From NCBI RefSeq assembly GCF_002783505.1, contig NZ_PFGL01000053.1, forward strand, positions 48,352 through 112,351: a stretch of 64,000 nt of DNA, in the 5' to 3' direction. The number at the start of each line of letters is the position of its first letter. Positions within the stretch are counted from its first letter, which is position 1. This document shows positions 10,568-20,820 of the stretch, piece by piece. This stretch comes from Shewanella sp. CG12_big_fil_rev_8_21_14_0_65_47_15 (GTDB lineage Bacteria; Pseudomonadota; Gammaproteobacteria; Enterobacterales; Shewanellaceae). The position numbers and the translations under genes are program-made. Under the pieces are notes generated by a model that was not told where the DNA came from, did not search any database, and worked only from the letters and a program-made list of their open reading frames with translations.

Positions 10568-13500
10568 TTAATTGACCTCCCGCCAGTAGATGATTCTGTC
10601 GTTGCCTCGGTAACGGCCAAAAAAGGCACTCGCGCGGGGATCGGATAAGGTCGTTGGCGTTATGTCATTCCAGTTCCAATACCATTCGAGCCAAGCGGGT
10701 ACATCTAAGGGCGCCGTCACTTGTCCGCGATATAACTCACCACTGGTTGTGATCGCTCGCCAGAGTAAATCAAATTGGCCCATTTGAAATGCCGATGCTG
10801 CGCCGGAACGATTAATGCTCTGTCCTGTGGTCAAATCTGGGTCAAAGTGATAGCCAAGGCCAGTATCATCAATTTGCGAACCCAGACCATACACAGCCGT
10901 TGTGCAGCTATCATCGGTATTTAATATCCAACTCGTCCCACTCCAGTATTCGGCCCTGGTCGGCATCTTCAGGGTTTCTGTTTCTGGGCCGTAGGTATTA
11001 TCCATTATCACTCGGCCATGGCGCAGGGTTTGAGTGCTGATTTTCTTAGCATTACAGTGAGTGCATAGGCCTGTTGATGCCGCATCCATATCGGGTGAGG
11101 CTACATAGCTGAAAATACCATTAGGACGGGGATCGTTATCCAGTGCTTGCACCCCAATATCGAGTGACTCGAAGGGGCCGCCCTGATACAGATTACTCAA
11201 TACATTAGGAGTTACTCGGCTAACGTTAGCGCGATAAGTGGCATCGACAGTCGCCACACCTTGGCTCCAACTCGCGGCATTGATAGGTAAGGCACTCAAA
11301 CGGCTCTGGAGATCGATACCATTATTATTGTCTTCACCCACCAATCTTGCGGTCGCGAGGGAGAATGGCGGGAAATAGTTTTGCGTCACATCCCCACCAA
11401 TGTTGAGCGCACTTAAGGTCATTGACATAGGAAATGGCTGATCCATATAGCTAAAGCTGCCACAGGCAGCAATAACCGAAACATCAGCCACTAAAAATCT
11501 GTCGGGCACAAAACGACCTAAATTAGCTGAGTAGGCAATGGGGATATTTAAACTGCCTGCAGCCCCCAGATAGTTCGGCGTCGCCTGCGCTGTGATTTGG
11601 AATACGCCGACTTCACTAATGCTCTGATTATTGAGGGTATTGAGATTATTGGCCTGCGCCGAGTGACTGTAGGATGCCACGCCTAATACCCCATCGTGGC
11701 CACCACTGGCAATGCTTGGCGCTATGACTCTAGTTGTAAGTTTCATCTGCGCGTCGCTAAAGTTAGCGGTTGGCAGGTTGCCACTGCAAAAATCGGCATC
11801 ATTATCGGACTCCCAAGCCACAGCTTGCACTGTTATCCCAAAATCTTGCCCCGCCTTGCGATAGACATTACAGCTCATATTGGCACTTGGACAAAGGGCG
11901 CTGGTATCGACGGGTTTGACGCATAATCCCGCTGGCACGCTCACAAATTGATCTGCGCCCGTCATCACTAAATCTTGCTCATCACCACTGCCGAGGTATT
12001 GGGCAGATAATGCTAGCTTGCCCGCATCTGGGTAATTGACCGAGATGCTTGACTGCCCTGCGGCATCAAACACTAGGTTTAATGCCGTGGGCGTAGCGCT
12101 CGAAGTGCTAATCGCCGAGCTATTAATAGTGACGGCTTGGGGCGAAATAGGGACACTTGGTGTTTGATACCCGCTCCAAAAATTTACACTCTTCGTTTGC
12201 CCCTGAAAACTCGGCACACATTGCTGGCTTGCATCGGATTTTTTCACCGCTTTGACTAACACATCGACAGATTTATTGGCCAGTTTATCGGGAACATCGA
12301 AAATAAAACCGCTATCGGCAAAGGTGAGTGAGCAATTATTTTCACTTAACGCGCCCGCGCCAATCCGGCACAGGGTTTTACTTAAAGGTTTAGTCGTAGG
12401 ATTTGAGCCCTTGACCCCCAGAGTCACAACCCCAGGCGTATTACGCCTCAGTTGCAATTGCGTCGTACCATTGGTGAAACTGACTTGATTCCCCCCAATC
12501 CACACCCCATCGGCCGCAGAATCGGGCAATAAAGTCGCCGTAAGGGGATCGGTGAAAAGCTGGCTACAACTCGCATTCGCACAGGCTCTGATGGTCACAG
12601 TCTCAGGATTACAGGTTAATCCCTGGCCCGTATGATCAAATTCGAAGTGATCGATTTGAGCACCAATAGGATTCGATTTAAGTGCACAAATCTGCACATT
12701 ATCAATCTCATGATTATTATTCGAGCCACCAGTAGAACCTGTTAGCGACAGCAGAAAATCATTGGGGATTGCGGCCTGCCCAGCTTCCGCAGCCGCATCA
12801 AACATGGGCACTAAGGTCACAAATCCCGACCCAGTATTGCGCTCAATTTTAACCATAGACCGACCAGCAGATTGGGAGTCGATCGTGATTTTATACCTAT
12901 GGGCGGGCGACACATTATTGTTATCTACCACTGGTGATAGGCAGCTACCACTGGTATTGGTCGTACCGTCATTACAAGCCCCATGTAAATAGCGATAGCC
13001 ACTGGTCCCCACACCCGAACCGCGAACCGCGACCGACTGGCGCCGCTGGCCAATATTATAACTGCCGCCCTCACCGGAGAAATTACCGTACTCATCGACC
13101 CCAACCCCAAGCCAACCACCGGCAAAACCGCTAATACCGGGTTTATAGCCATAACCTAGGGGGCCGCCAAAGGCACCGGGCTGCGGAGTGATAGACGCAT
13201 CCGACAACACTAAGGCAATACCGTCGGCACCATTGCCACCGTAGGCATAATGGTCAAACTGGATCTCCACAAGGTTATCTGCGGCTGGAAAGAGCCTTTG
13301 ATAGGTCGATGCCGTAGATTGGTTCGATTGGGCCTCGGTTAAACGTAAACGACCACCTTGAATCGAAGGAGTAAAGGTTCCGCTACTTCTGGAAACGATC
13401 CAATCGTTGCTTAATGTACTCAAGGAGAAATTATCGTTAAAGCACTGCAGCACAACAGGTGCGATTTTCTCTAACGCCACAAAACCATAGTCTTCAGACA

Positions 13501-15181
13501 CATGACTACGGTCAGCGTCTTTATAGGTATCCTCATCATTAACCATACTGACGTGCGATGGGGTAAGGGTACAACGTCTTAGCCAACCACCATCACTTCC
13601 ATTGTGAGATGACTTACCCGCCACCAAGGTGGGTTCATTTTCAAACCCAGTAAGCGTTGTTGTGTAAGCACATTGTTGGGTTAACGAACTTCCTGATTGA
13701 TGAGTTATTGCATTGGCAAACTGATAACGAACATCTTCACCACTAAGAACTATTGTTCCGACACTAGGCTCAAGGGCAAGATAAGCAATGGTTTCATCGT
13801 CGAGCGACTTTTTATGTCCGGGTTCGCAACGTCGATTATTGCTATTTCCACTATAAACTTCGGAAGTATCTAAATTTAATTGGATGCCGCCACTATAGGA
13901 CTGGGACACACTGGTTAACCAACAGTCATTATTGCGGGTTTGCAACTGATTTAACCTGACGGTCAAGCCTGAATCCAAAGGCTGATTGACCCAGGATGAC
14001 GAAGACATATTCAAGGCACTATTTGTCACTACTGTCCCCGCCGTTAAGCGTTTACCATTCGATAATATATAGTTGCCAGGAGTTACAGCGATCCAATGCA
14101 CTTCTGGCATAGTGACCGCCGCAGTGCTACTTGGCGGTTGCCGCTGAGTCCAACTAAAACCAGTCGCTGATACGCTACTGATAAACGCCGACGAGGGACC
14201 ATCGCCACTTGGATTTGACGACGAAATTGTCGGCATTAAAAACACTAGCGGCGTGACACCAGCCGGAAACGCATGCTCGAAGGTAACGGAGGTTGAAGTT
14301 GCTTTACCAAATTGCAAATCGAGTTGCGGGTTAGTCCTGCTACGGGCATTGATTGTTGCATCTGTGTTCATCTCGAGATAACGGGCGGTAACTCGGCCAT
14401 TAATGATTGATGAAGTATTCATCTGCAATCTCGCGTCGCTATAGACAAAGCCATTAATACTAGTAGTGTCATTCAAGTTAATGTCGCTATAGCCTATTAA
14501 GGTCAAATTATTATTGCCCACTTGATTCACTGAACCATTAGTGAGCCCGACACTATTGCGCACAAATATTCTGACATCACCAAGCAATTCGATTTGCGCA
14601 CTACCATTAATTTGTAAAGTATCTACCCAGTAATCACCGGCTGACAGCACCAATTTCGCGTCACCACCGAGCTCAATTGAGCGAAACACATATTCAGAAA
14701 ACGTGGAAGAAGTAGTCAACGTACAAGTATTATATAAAGCAATAGCACCATATTGATTGGTACCGCTATTGCCGACATTAATCGATTGGCCTGCGGTGCA
14801 ATAAGAGATCCCACCGCCACTTTGTGAATTGCTAGGAAAATCTGAGCTATTGAGTTTTAGCCCTCTTAAATCGCTTCCTGTTATGCTGCACTGTCTTGAG
14901 CCACCTAATGCCGTATCGCAACCATTTTCCGCTAAGCCACTGCCGACAGAACAAAAATTTAACGCTAATCCAGCTGTGCCATTGATTTTGGCGTTGGTGT
15001 ACTGCTTAAACTGTTCACTGTTGATTTGATGACACACGTTGTTGTTATTACCGTGCTGGCCCTGAGCAACAGCAGGGAAATAAATATTGTCATCAATCGG
15101 GCCATAGGCGAACGTAGGCACGGCCAACAGCATGGCAACTAGGCTTAAACCAAGATACACACAAAAACGAAAACTAATCAC
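10568..15181 (-). CDS. mshQ: MSHA biogenesis protein MshQ, giant lectin-like secreted protein
   Basis: 1537 residues with a Sec signal peptide (about 1-25, ending VPTFA). Three parts can be seen. Residues about 90-285 are repetitive beta-structure resembling polymer-forming or beta-helix regions. Residues about 560-830 look like an L-type (ConA-like) lectin fold, with IEIQFDHYAYGGNGADG-like acidic/Gly-rich segments. The C-terminal 600 or so residues match the MshQ/DUF6701 type, Cys-rich and ending in a region with CTHCNAKK. It overlaps mshP by 8 bp and is last in the pilus operon. By position and size, MshQ is a candidate tip adhesin carried by the minor pilins; that role is inferred. Confidence 0.9.
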   Translation of the reverse strand: MISFRFCVYLGLSLVAMLLAVPTFAYGPIDDNIYFPAVAQGQHGNNNNVCHQINSEQFKQYTNAKINGTAGLALNFCSVGSGLAENGCDTALGGSRQCSITGSDLRGLKLNSSDFPSNSQSGGGISYCTAGQSINVGNSGTNQYGAIALYNTCTLTTSSTFSEYVFRSIELGGDAKLVLSAGDYWVDTLQINGSAQIELLGDVRIFVRNSVGLTNGSVNQVGNNNLTLIGYSDINLNDTTSINGFVYSDARLQMNTSSIINGRVTARYLEMNTDATINARSRTNPQLDLQFGKATSTSVTFEHAFPAGVTPLVFLMPTISSSNPSGDGPSSAFISSVSATGFSWTQRQPPSSTAAVTMPEVHWIAVTPGNYILSNGKRLTAGTVVTNSALNMSSSSWVNQPLDSGLTVRLNQLQTRNNDCWLTSVSQSYSGGIQLNLDTSEVYSGNSNNRRCEPGHKKSLDDETIAYLALEPSVGTIVLSGEDVRYQFANAITHQSGSSLTQQCAYTTTLTGFENEPTLVAGKSSHNGSDGGWLRRCTLTPSHVSMVNDEDTYKDADRSHVSEDYGFVALEKIAPVVLQCFNDNFSLSTLSNDWIVSRSSGTFTPSIQGGRLRLTEAQSNQSTASTYQRLFPAADNLVEIQFDHYAYGGNGADGIALVLSDASITPQPGAFGGPLGYGYKPGISGFAGGWLGVGVDEYGNFSGEGGSYNIGQRRQSVAVRGSGVGTSGYRYLHGACNDGTTNTSGSCLSPVVDNNNVSPAHRYKITIDSQSAGRSMVKIERNTGSGFVTLVPMFDAAAEAGQAAIPNDFLLSLTGSTGGSNNNHEIDNVQICALKSNPIGAQIDHFEFDHTGQGLTCNPETVTIRACANASCSQLFTDPLTATLLPDSAADGVWIGGNQVSFTNGTTQLQLRRNTPGVVTLGVKGSNPTTKPLSKTLCRIGAGALSENNCSLTFADSGFIFDVPDKLANKSVDVLVKAVKKSDASQQCVPSFQGQTKSVNFWSGYQTPSVPISPQAVTINSSAISTSSATPTALNLVFDAAGQSSISVNYPDAGKLALSAQYLGSGDEQDLVMTGADQFVSVPAGLCVKPVDTSALCPSANMSCNVYRKAGQDFGITVQAVAWESDNDADFCSGNLPTANFSDAQMKLTTRVIAPSIASGGHDGVLGVASYSHSAQANNLNTLNNQSISEVGVFQITAQATPNYLGAAGSLNIPIAYSANLGRFVPDRFLVADVSVIAACGSFSYMDQPFPMSMTLSALNIGGDVTQNYFPPFSLATARLVGEDNNNGIDLQSRLSALPINAASWSQGVATVDATYRANVSRVTPNVLSNLYQGGPFESLDIGVQALDNDPRPNGIFSYVASPDMDAASTGLCTHCNAKKISTQTLRHGRVIMDNTYGPETETLKMPTRAEYWSGTSWILNTDDSCTTAVYGLGSQIDDTGLGYHFDPDLTTGQSINRSGAASAFQMGQFDLLWRAITTSGELYRGQVTAPLDVPAWLEWYWNWNDITPTTLSDPRASAFFGRYRGNDRIIYWREVN

Positions 15182-15620
15182 GGGCTTCTACCTCGACTTG
15201 GCGGCTAACACGGGTATCACCACTCTCACAAACCGCTTGGCTGGTAATACGGTACTGGGTGACAGATCCCACCGAATACGCAGTGCAACTTAAAGTCACG
15301 TTACAGGCATGAAAACCGACCACAGCGGGTGGCGTCCAAGTACTATTTGCCGAACAAACGCCCACGGCACCATTAAGTGGAAATAACAGTGCTAACGCCG
15401 CATCGGCGCCGCTATTGGCCGCGGCTAATGCCCGCGTTCCCCACACTTCCTGAGTCAATCCCGTATCCGCATCTTCAACTATGTTGATTAAAGCTGCGGC
15501 CAATAGAAACATCACAGTAATCACAAAAATGCCAATAATGAGTGCACTTCCACCTTGGTGGGAGCGCAATGTCACCCTATATGGTCTTGGACGCTCTGGG
15601 CTAAAAAAGTTAGGGGACAT
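15174..15620 (-). CDS. mshP: MSHA minor pilin-like protein MshP
   Basis: 148 residues. A short leader ends at Gly-Gly before SALIIGIFVITVMFLLAAAL, a type IV pilin-like hydrophobic helix. The Glu at mature position 5, usual in pilins, is missing, as in PilX/GspK-type minor pilins that cap the fibre tip. A globular Cys-containing domain follows. It overlaps mshO by 11 bp and mshQ by 8 bp. It probably forms a tip complex with MshD, MshO and MshQ. Confidence 0.85.
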   Translation of the reverse strand: MSPNFFSPERPRPYRVTLRSHQGGSALIIGIFVITVMFLLAAALINIVEDADTGLTQEVWGTRALAAANSGADAALALLFPLNGAVGVCSANSTWTPPAVVGFHACNVTLSCTAYSVGSVTQYRITSQAVCESGDTRVSRQVEVEARD

Positions 15621-16473
15621 TGATCACCTGCACTTGATGTCGATATTGGAAGGTTTCACCATTAACCGTAAATCTAGGTTGCAAATGCACCATGGCATTA
15701 TTCACTAAGGTGGATGGCGTTAGTGTCATCGGCAAATCACTGCTATCGGTGAAACTATTAATCATATTTTGCGCCATCAACACCCCTGCCCCCATATCAA
15801 TAGGGCGAGGCTGGCTGTTATTAAACTGATACCCAGTATAGCGCTGCAATATTAACTCATTACTAGATGGCACTTTTTCAAAGCAATAACTGACAGGTGC
15901 AGAAGCAAAATAAATCCGTTGTCGCGGTGACGCCTCGGCAAAGCGAGTTGACGCCATAAAGGTAAGAGTGACTTGATTAGCCAGATTAGGCGGCTCACCT
16001 GGGGGGGTAAAAGTTTTAATCTGTGCCCGCTTTTGTCTGGCGCTGTTATAGACATCGCTATCGATCAAAGGATAAATCCAAATATATTGGTTTTCCTTAA
16101 TCTTATCGGTCGCATTGAGAATCACAGTTCCCGTTAAGGCAGTCGCATTCGGTGCTATCGGCATAGATAAATAAGTGGTGCTGGCTTCGGTAGGCACAAA
16201 TTCAACACATTGATAGGTTAACGAATCACTATTAACACGCACACTGTTAGGCAGGGCGCTGCGTAGCTCACGGGTCATACGCTCGACGGCAAAACGGCTC
16301 TGGCTTAACACTTGATCGACCGAACTCGATTCGACAAAAATTCGCGTGCCAAAAATAATAAAACTGCTCACCCCCACCACCAGAATGCCTAAGATAAGGA
16401 TCACAGTGACCATCTCGACTAAGGTAAAACCTCGTGTGGATGTTTGCATACGCTTTGCTGATAAAGAGCCCAT
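15610..16473 (-). CDS. mshO: MSHA minor pilin MshO
   Basis: 287 residues. The prepilin peptidase site is seen as STRG followed by FTLVEMVTVILILGILVV, with Glu at position 5 of the mature form. The large C-terminal domain resembles PilW/GspJ-type minor pilins. The start at 16473 shares one base with the mshD stop, so the two are translationally coupled. Expected role: priming or tip assembly of the MSHA pilus. Confidence 0.9.
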   Translation of the reverse strand: MGSLSAKRMQTSTRGFTLVEMVTVILILGILVVGVSSFIIFGTRIFVESSSVDQVLSQSRFAVERMTRELRSALPNSVRVNSDSLTYQCVEFVPTEASTTYLSMPIAPNATALTGTVILNATDKIKENQYIWIYPLIDSDVYNSARQKRAQIKTFTPPGEPPNLANQVTLTFMASTRFAEASPRQRIYFASAPVSYCFEKVPSSNELILQRYTGYQFNNSQPRPIDMGAGVLMAQNMINSFTDSSDLPMTLTPSTLVNNAMVHLQPRFTVNGETFQYRHQVQVINVP

Positions 16474-17027
16474 TAGTAATTACTCCTCACCATATTGTAA
16501 GTAATCACTTCACCATCTGGCGTAGTCACATTAATGGTCACTAACTTAGTATTGGGCGCAGGCCCATAGGCGACTGCGACATTTAAACGATAGTTAGGGT
16601 AAGCCTGCGCATAGGTTTGGCTTGAGTTGAGCATAGTCGCGGTTTCAGTTAAGCCGTGGTAATCGTCAACATCATCATAATCGTTGCGACTTTCTCCCTC
16701 ATCTGCCCATTTCCACTGTGATGGCCCTAAATTGGTCACACTTGAGCAAGGCAGCCCTAGCGGACTCCCACAGGCGGGTACGCCCCCATTGGCATTGGTA
16801 TTTTCATCGTAGCGCTTACCCCAGATTTCATTCATCACCGAATGGGCCAGTTCGGCGCTTTGCACCCTATGTAAGGTCTTCGCCGCGCGATCCGCCTGGG
16901 GAAATAACATACTGCTGAGCATCACTATGGCAATGGCGATCACTAACATGCCGACCACTAACTCAATCAGAGTAAATCCCCGAGGGTGAACCGGGCTTAA
17001 TCGAATACCTCTAGCGCTAATTGGCAT
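16473..17027 (-). CDS. mshD: MSHA minor pilin MshD
   Basis: 184 residues with a leader ending HPRG before [20 protein letters not shown], a classical type III/IV prepilin cleavage site with Glu5. The C-terminal domain is about 140 residues with one Cys pair (VPACGSPLGLPC). It resembles PilV/GspI-type minor pilins. It overlaps mshC by 11 bp and mshO by 1 bp. Confidence 0.9.
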   Translation of the reverse strand: MPISARGIRLSPVHPRGFTLIELVVGMLVIAIAIVMLSSMLFPQADRAAKTLHRVQSAELAHSVMNEIWGKRYDENTNANGGVPACGSPLGLPCSSVTNLGPSQWKWADEGESRNDYDDVDDYHGLTETATMLNSSQTYAQAYPNYRLNVAVAYGPAPNTKLVTINVTTPDGEVITYNMVRSNY

Positions 17028-17505
17028 AGATGTAACCCTCGCTAGAGATATTGATGATCACAGTCTCATTGGCGGTGACTTTAATACAGTTGCCATTACA
17101 GCCCAACGAAGGCCGGCCATGGGTATCAAAATCAATATTAAAGCCACTGGCATCGTTACTCACTAACGCAAGGCTCGCTCCACCTTGGAATGCTTGGGCA
17201 TAGAGTGGATTGGGTGAGAGCACAGCACCCGTGCAACCAGTACTATCACGGCCCGCAAATTGACTCGTCTGATAACCTGAACTCGATACGGCGAGGCGAT
17301 AACATCTATCGGTATTATTGAGGGCCTTTTGCTGCACTTGACGCAGTTCGGCGATAAATTCATTACGCAGGCTATAGGCGCTATAGGATGATTGAGTAAA
17401 CAGACGCGGCAAGACAGTCACAGCCAAAATCGAAATCAAGATAATGGTCGTCACTAACTCAACTAAGGTAAATCCAGTCTGTTTCGCCATGGGAAAATTA
17501 ACCAT
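17017..17505 (-). CDS. mshC: MSHA pilin MshC
   Basis: 162 residues. Leader MVNFPMAKQTG precedes FTLVELVTTIILISILAV, the pilin cleavage site with Glu5. A globular domain with Cys pairs follows, as in GspH/FimT-type minor pilins. The ATG at 17505 has GGA six bases upstream. A second ATG at 17490 would give a shorter leader but has no ribosome site. It starts only 9 bp from the end of an 11-copy heptamer repeat and follows a terminator after mshA. It therefore begins a second part of the locus (mshCDOPQ), whose expression probably depends on readthrough or on a promoter in the repeat region. Confidence 0.9.
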   Translation of the reverse strand: MVNFPMAKQTGFTLVELVTTIILISILAVTVLPRLFTQSSYSAYSLRNEFIAELRQVQQKALNNTDRCYRLAVSSSGYQTSQFAGRDSTGCTGAVLSPNPLYAQAFQGGASLALVSNDASGFNIDFDTHGRPSLGCNGNCIKVTANETVIINISSEGYIYAN

Positions 17506-17514
17506 TGTCCATAT

Positions 17515-17591
17515 TAGGTTCTAGGTTCTAGGTTCTAGGTTCTAGGTTCTAGGTTCTAGGTTCTAGGTTCTAGGTTCTAGGTTCTAGGTTC
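17515..17591. repeat. Perfect 7-bp tandem repeat, 11 copies of TAGGTTC, upstream of mshC
   Basis: 77 bp made of exactly eleven copies of TAGGTTC (GAACCTA on the transcribed strand), with no mismatch. It ends 9 bp before the mshC start codon, just upstream of the ribosome site. A unit of 7 is not a multiple of 3, but the tract is non-coding. Copy-number change by slippage would alter promoter spacing or 5' UTR length, not a reading frame. Confidence 0.97.
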
Positions 17592-17701
17592 AGTTTCTGC
17601 CAACCGTTTGATTAAGGCAAATAAATTGCTATAAATTTGGATGCAAATTCTAAGTAAATTCATTTTGTTGCAACCGATATAACACACCTGTTTTACCTAA
17701 A

Positions 17702-17728
17702 AAAAAGGCCTGCTAGGCAGGCCTTTTT
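17702..17728 (-). terminator. Rho-independent terminator after mshA
   Basis: Stem GGCCTGC/GCAGGCC with a TAG loop, flanked by A-run and T-run so that it works on either strand. It is 12 bp past the mshA stop. It should release most transcripts after the major pilin and leave mshCDOPQ at lower levels. Confidence 0.9.
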
Positions 17729-17740
17729 CCGTAGTTCACA

Positions 17741-18262
<522 letters not shown>

Positions 18263-18367
18263 CTACCTTTTTCCTTGAGGACGATTAAAATTACGCAACT
18301 TATAAACTAAACTACTTATAAACCAAGCAACTAAAAATACAAAATAAATTAATACCTTAAATTACTA

Positions 18368-18985
18368 TCAAGGTGAGAATGGGGTTTGGGTAAAGCTTAA
18401 TACTGTGCCTGTACCAGGGTTATATACCACACCTTTAGCACCCGCTGTGGATAAATCCGGTGCAGGTGTTGGCACACCCGTCGTTTGATTTAGCACTAGT
18501 GAGGCCACTTGATGGTAAACACATAAATCTAAACCTGTGACAACCGCACCGGTAATGGCATTGGCACTGCCACCCGCGCCATCGATAACCCGTACCGTAT
18601 AACGTTGATTGCGGGCATCCTGAGTGTAAAGCACATTACGCGGAGCGCTCTGCAACACAGTATTAAACACTTCTTGGCAACTGGCATCCGTCATAGTAGT
18701 CACATCAGTCACAGAGGTACCCGTTGGATAACCAAAACGTGGATCGAGAGAAACTGACGTACCATCCAGGATGACGCTGTTATTTTGGCGTCCATCGACT
18801 TCCCACTGCGAGCGCACAAAGCTCACCGCCGTCGATAACCCACCCGCGACACCATCAACGCTCGCATCTTGGGCATCATCAGTCACATTTAAAAAACGCG
18901 GAATTGCCGTTGCGGCCAACAGACCTAAAATCACTATTACTATGACCAATTCGATTAATGAAAAACCATTTTGCTTAGTTTTCAT
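18368..18985 (-). CDS. mshB: MSHA pilin MshB
   Basis: 205 residues from the ATG at 18985, chosen because AGGGAG lies six bases upstream; an upstream in-frame start at 19015 lacks one. Leader MKTKQNG precedes FSLIELVIVIVILGLLAATA, the pilin helix with Glu5. The rest is similar to MshA (NVTDDAQDASVDGVAGGLS), with Cys residues for a C-terminal loop. It lies between mshF and mshA, as in Vibrio cholerae, and is a minor pilin. Confidence 0.92.
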   Translation of the reverse strand: MKTKQNGFSLIELVIVIVILGLLAATAIPRFLNVTDDAQDASVDGVAGGLSTAVSFVRSQWEVDGRQNNSVILDGTSVSLDPRFGYPTGTSVTDVTTMTDASCQEVFNTVLQSAPRNVLYTQDARNQRYTVRVIDGAGGSANAITGAVVTGLDLCVYHQVASLVLNQTTGVPTPAPDLSTAGAKGVVYNPGTGTVLSFTQTPFSP

Positions 18986-19061
18986 CAGCTTCTCCCTATT
19001 TTTAACGATATCCATTCTAACAGCTAAATCAGTTTAAAAAAGCCTGTTACTTAACAATATT

Positions 19062-19556
19062 TTATTTTTGCGTCAAAAAAATGACCCTGCCAGAGTTAAG
19101 TTGATAGCCGATACTATCGCCATTTTGCGAGCGATAACGACAGCTAGTGTCCTTGGAAAGAAACTCTCCTACTAAGGTGTCTTCCTGCAGTTCACTTCCC
19201 ATTAACTGCAGCCATAACTCCTGACAGCCTAGATGATCTAACTGCTTAGGCTGTGGCCAACCTAAGGCACTCATCTTAACAACGCTTTGCCCTACAGTTT
19301 GGCTTTGATCGGTAAACACCTCCCAATCTAACTGTAACTGTGCAGGTTTGCCAAGGGATAACCACTGGGAGCGCACCATAGCGAGGACGTTCAAAAAACG
19401 CGTATGCTCCAATTCCACGCTCCGAGCTGCAACCTGCGGCATAGTGGAGAAATACCTAATGCCGATGACTGCCATCATCACTAACACTAAAATAATAGTG
19501 ATCATACGTCCGTAGACCCGCAATAGATCGCCTTCGGCCTTCTGCTGGCTCTGCAT
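19062..19556 (-). CDS. mshF: MSHA biogenesis protein MshF
   Basis: 164 residues with one N-terminal membrane segment (about residues 14-32, IITIILVLVMMAVIGIRYF) and a small periplasmic domain containing two Cys (LDHLGCQELW and SKDTSCRYR). The family has no assigned activity. The identification rests on position between mshG and mshB, length and topology, all matching MshF in vibrios. It may be a pilin-like accessory factor. Confidence 0.8.
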   Translation of the reverse strand: MQSQQKAEGDLLRVYGRMITIILVLVMMAVIGIRYFSTMPQVAARSVELEHTRFLNVLAMVRSQWLSLGKPAQLQLDWEVFTDQSQTVGQSVVKMSALGWPQPKQLDHLGCQELWLQLMGSELQEDTLVGEFLSKDTSCRYRSQNGDSIGYQLNSGRVIFLTQK

Positions 19557-19597
19557 CTATTTATCCCCTTCTAATGGCAAATGTGGGGTTATCACTA

Positions 19598-20818
19598 TCA
19601 TCTGCCACCTTTAACCACATTGAGCATATCCCACATCGGTAGATAGATCCCTAAGGCTAGGACCAATACTATCGCGGCAACAATCCCAATAAGAATAGGT
19701 TCTAATTTGGCGGTGAGGTTTTTAAGATCATAGTCCACCTCACCCTCATAGAAGTCGGCGGCATCATTTAACAGTTGATCTATTTGCCCAGTTTCTTCAC
19801 CTACGGCAACCATTTGCAATACTAAAGGGGTAAATAATTTACTCTGGTTTGATACCCTTAGCATGGAATCGCCAGACTCAATTCCGTGGCGCATGCCGAC
19901 GATTTTGTCATGCATATAGGCATTATCCACGGCATCTGCCACTAAGCTCAGCGCCTGCGTCATAGGGACACCAGCACTGAGCATCATGGAAAAACTGCGG
20001 CAATAACGCGACAGCGTCGAACGCTCAATAATTGAACCTACCGCTGGGATATGGAGCTTCCACTTATCCCACTGTTTTTCGCCTTTTTCCGTATGGTGCC
20101 AATAACGGATGCCGACTATGGTTCCCACCAATGCCACTAGCATCAAGGGCCAATAATGGACAAAAAGATTTGATGTTCCAATCAGTATCTTAGTTGCCCA
20201 AGGTAAATCGGCACCGAAACGGGCAAACATTTCGGCAAACTTAGGGATCACCATAATATTTAAGATCACCATGGCGATAGTGATGGCGATCAGCACAAAT
20301 ATCGGATAACGCATAGCCGCCTTAATGCGGCGGCGGGTTTCCTGTTCACGCTCAATATAACCAGATAGCTGGATAAAGGCATCCTCTAACTTACCGGTAT
20401 TTTCCCCCACATGCACCATAGAAACGAACAGAGAATCAAATACATCGGGATGTTGATTCATCGCCGATGAGAGGGGGCGCCCCGCGGTAAGCTGCTCGGA
20501 AATATCATTGAGGGCATCTTTCATCCGCTGTGAATGGGCGGTTTCAGATAATCCCGCAATGGCCCGTAGAATAGGAATGCCGGAACGGGTCAGGGAGTAC
20601 ATTTGCCGGGTAAAAATTTGTAGTTCATCTAAACCGACTTTGCTGCCAACCAGCTGAGCCAATGAAAATGATCGCACGACCTTAGCAACTTTCACCTCGA
20701 GGGGGATAATGCCTCGGGCCAAGAGCATATCTGCGGCGGCGCTTTCCGAGGTCGCATCCAACTGCCCGGTCACTGGCTGGCCCTGCCCACTGCGTCCACG
20801 GTATTGATATATAGGCAT
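19598..20818 (-). CDS. mshG: MSHA inner-membrane platform protein MshG (GspF/PilC family)
   Basis: 406 residues with two GspF domains (about 70-195 and 275-395) and three membrane segments (about 170-190, 220-240, 375-397). The signatures FTRQMYSLTRSGIPILRAI and YCRSFSMMLSAGVPMTQAL are typical of both halves. It forms the platform that the MshE ATPase turns to push pilin subunits into the fibre. It follows mshE with 2 bp between. Confidence 0.95.
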   Translation of the reverse strand: MPIYQYRGRSGQGQPVTGQLDATSESAAADMLLARGIIPLEVKVAKVVRSFSLAQLVGSKVGLDELQIFTRQMYSLTRSGIPILRAIAGLSETAHSQRMKDALNDISEQLTAGRPLSSAMNQHPDVFDSLFVSMVHVGENTGKLEDAFIQLSGYIEREQETRRRIKAAMRYPIFVLIAITIAMVILNIMVIPKFAEMFARFGADLPWATKILIGTSNLFVHYWPLMLVALVGTIVGIRYWHHTEKGEKQWDKWKLHIPAVGSIIERSTLSRYCRSFSMMLSAGVPMTQALSLVADAVDNAYMHDKIVGMRHGIESGDSMLRVSNQSKLFTPLVLQMVAVGEETGQIDQLLNDAADFYEGEVDYDLKNLTAKLEPILIGIVAAIVLVLALGIYLPMWDMLNVVKGGR

Positions 20819-20820
20819 AA

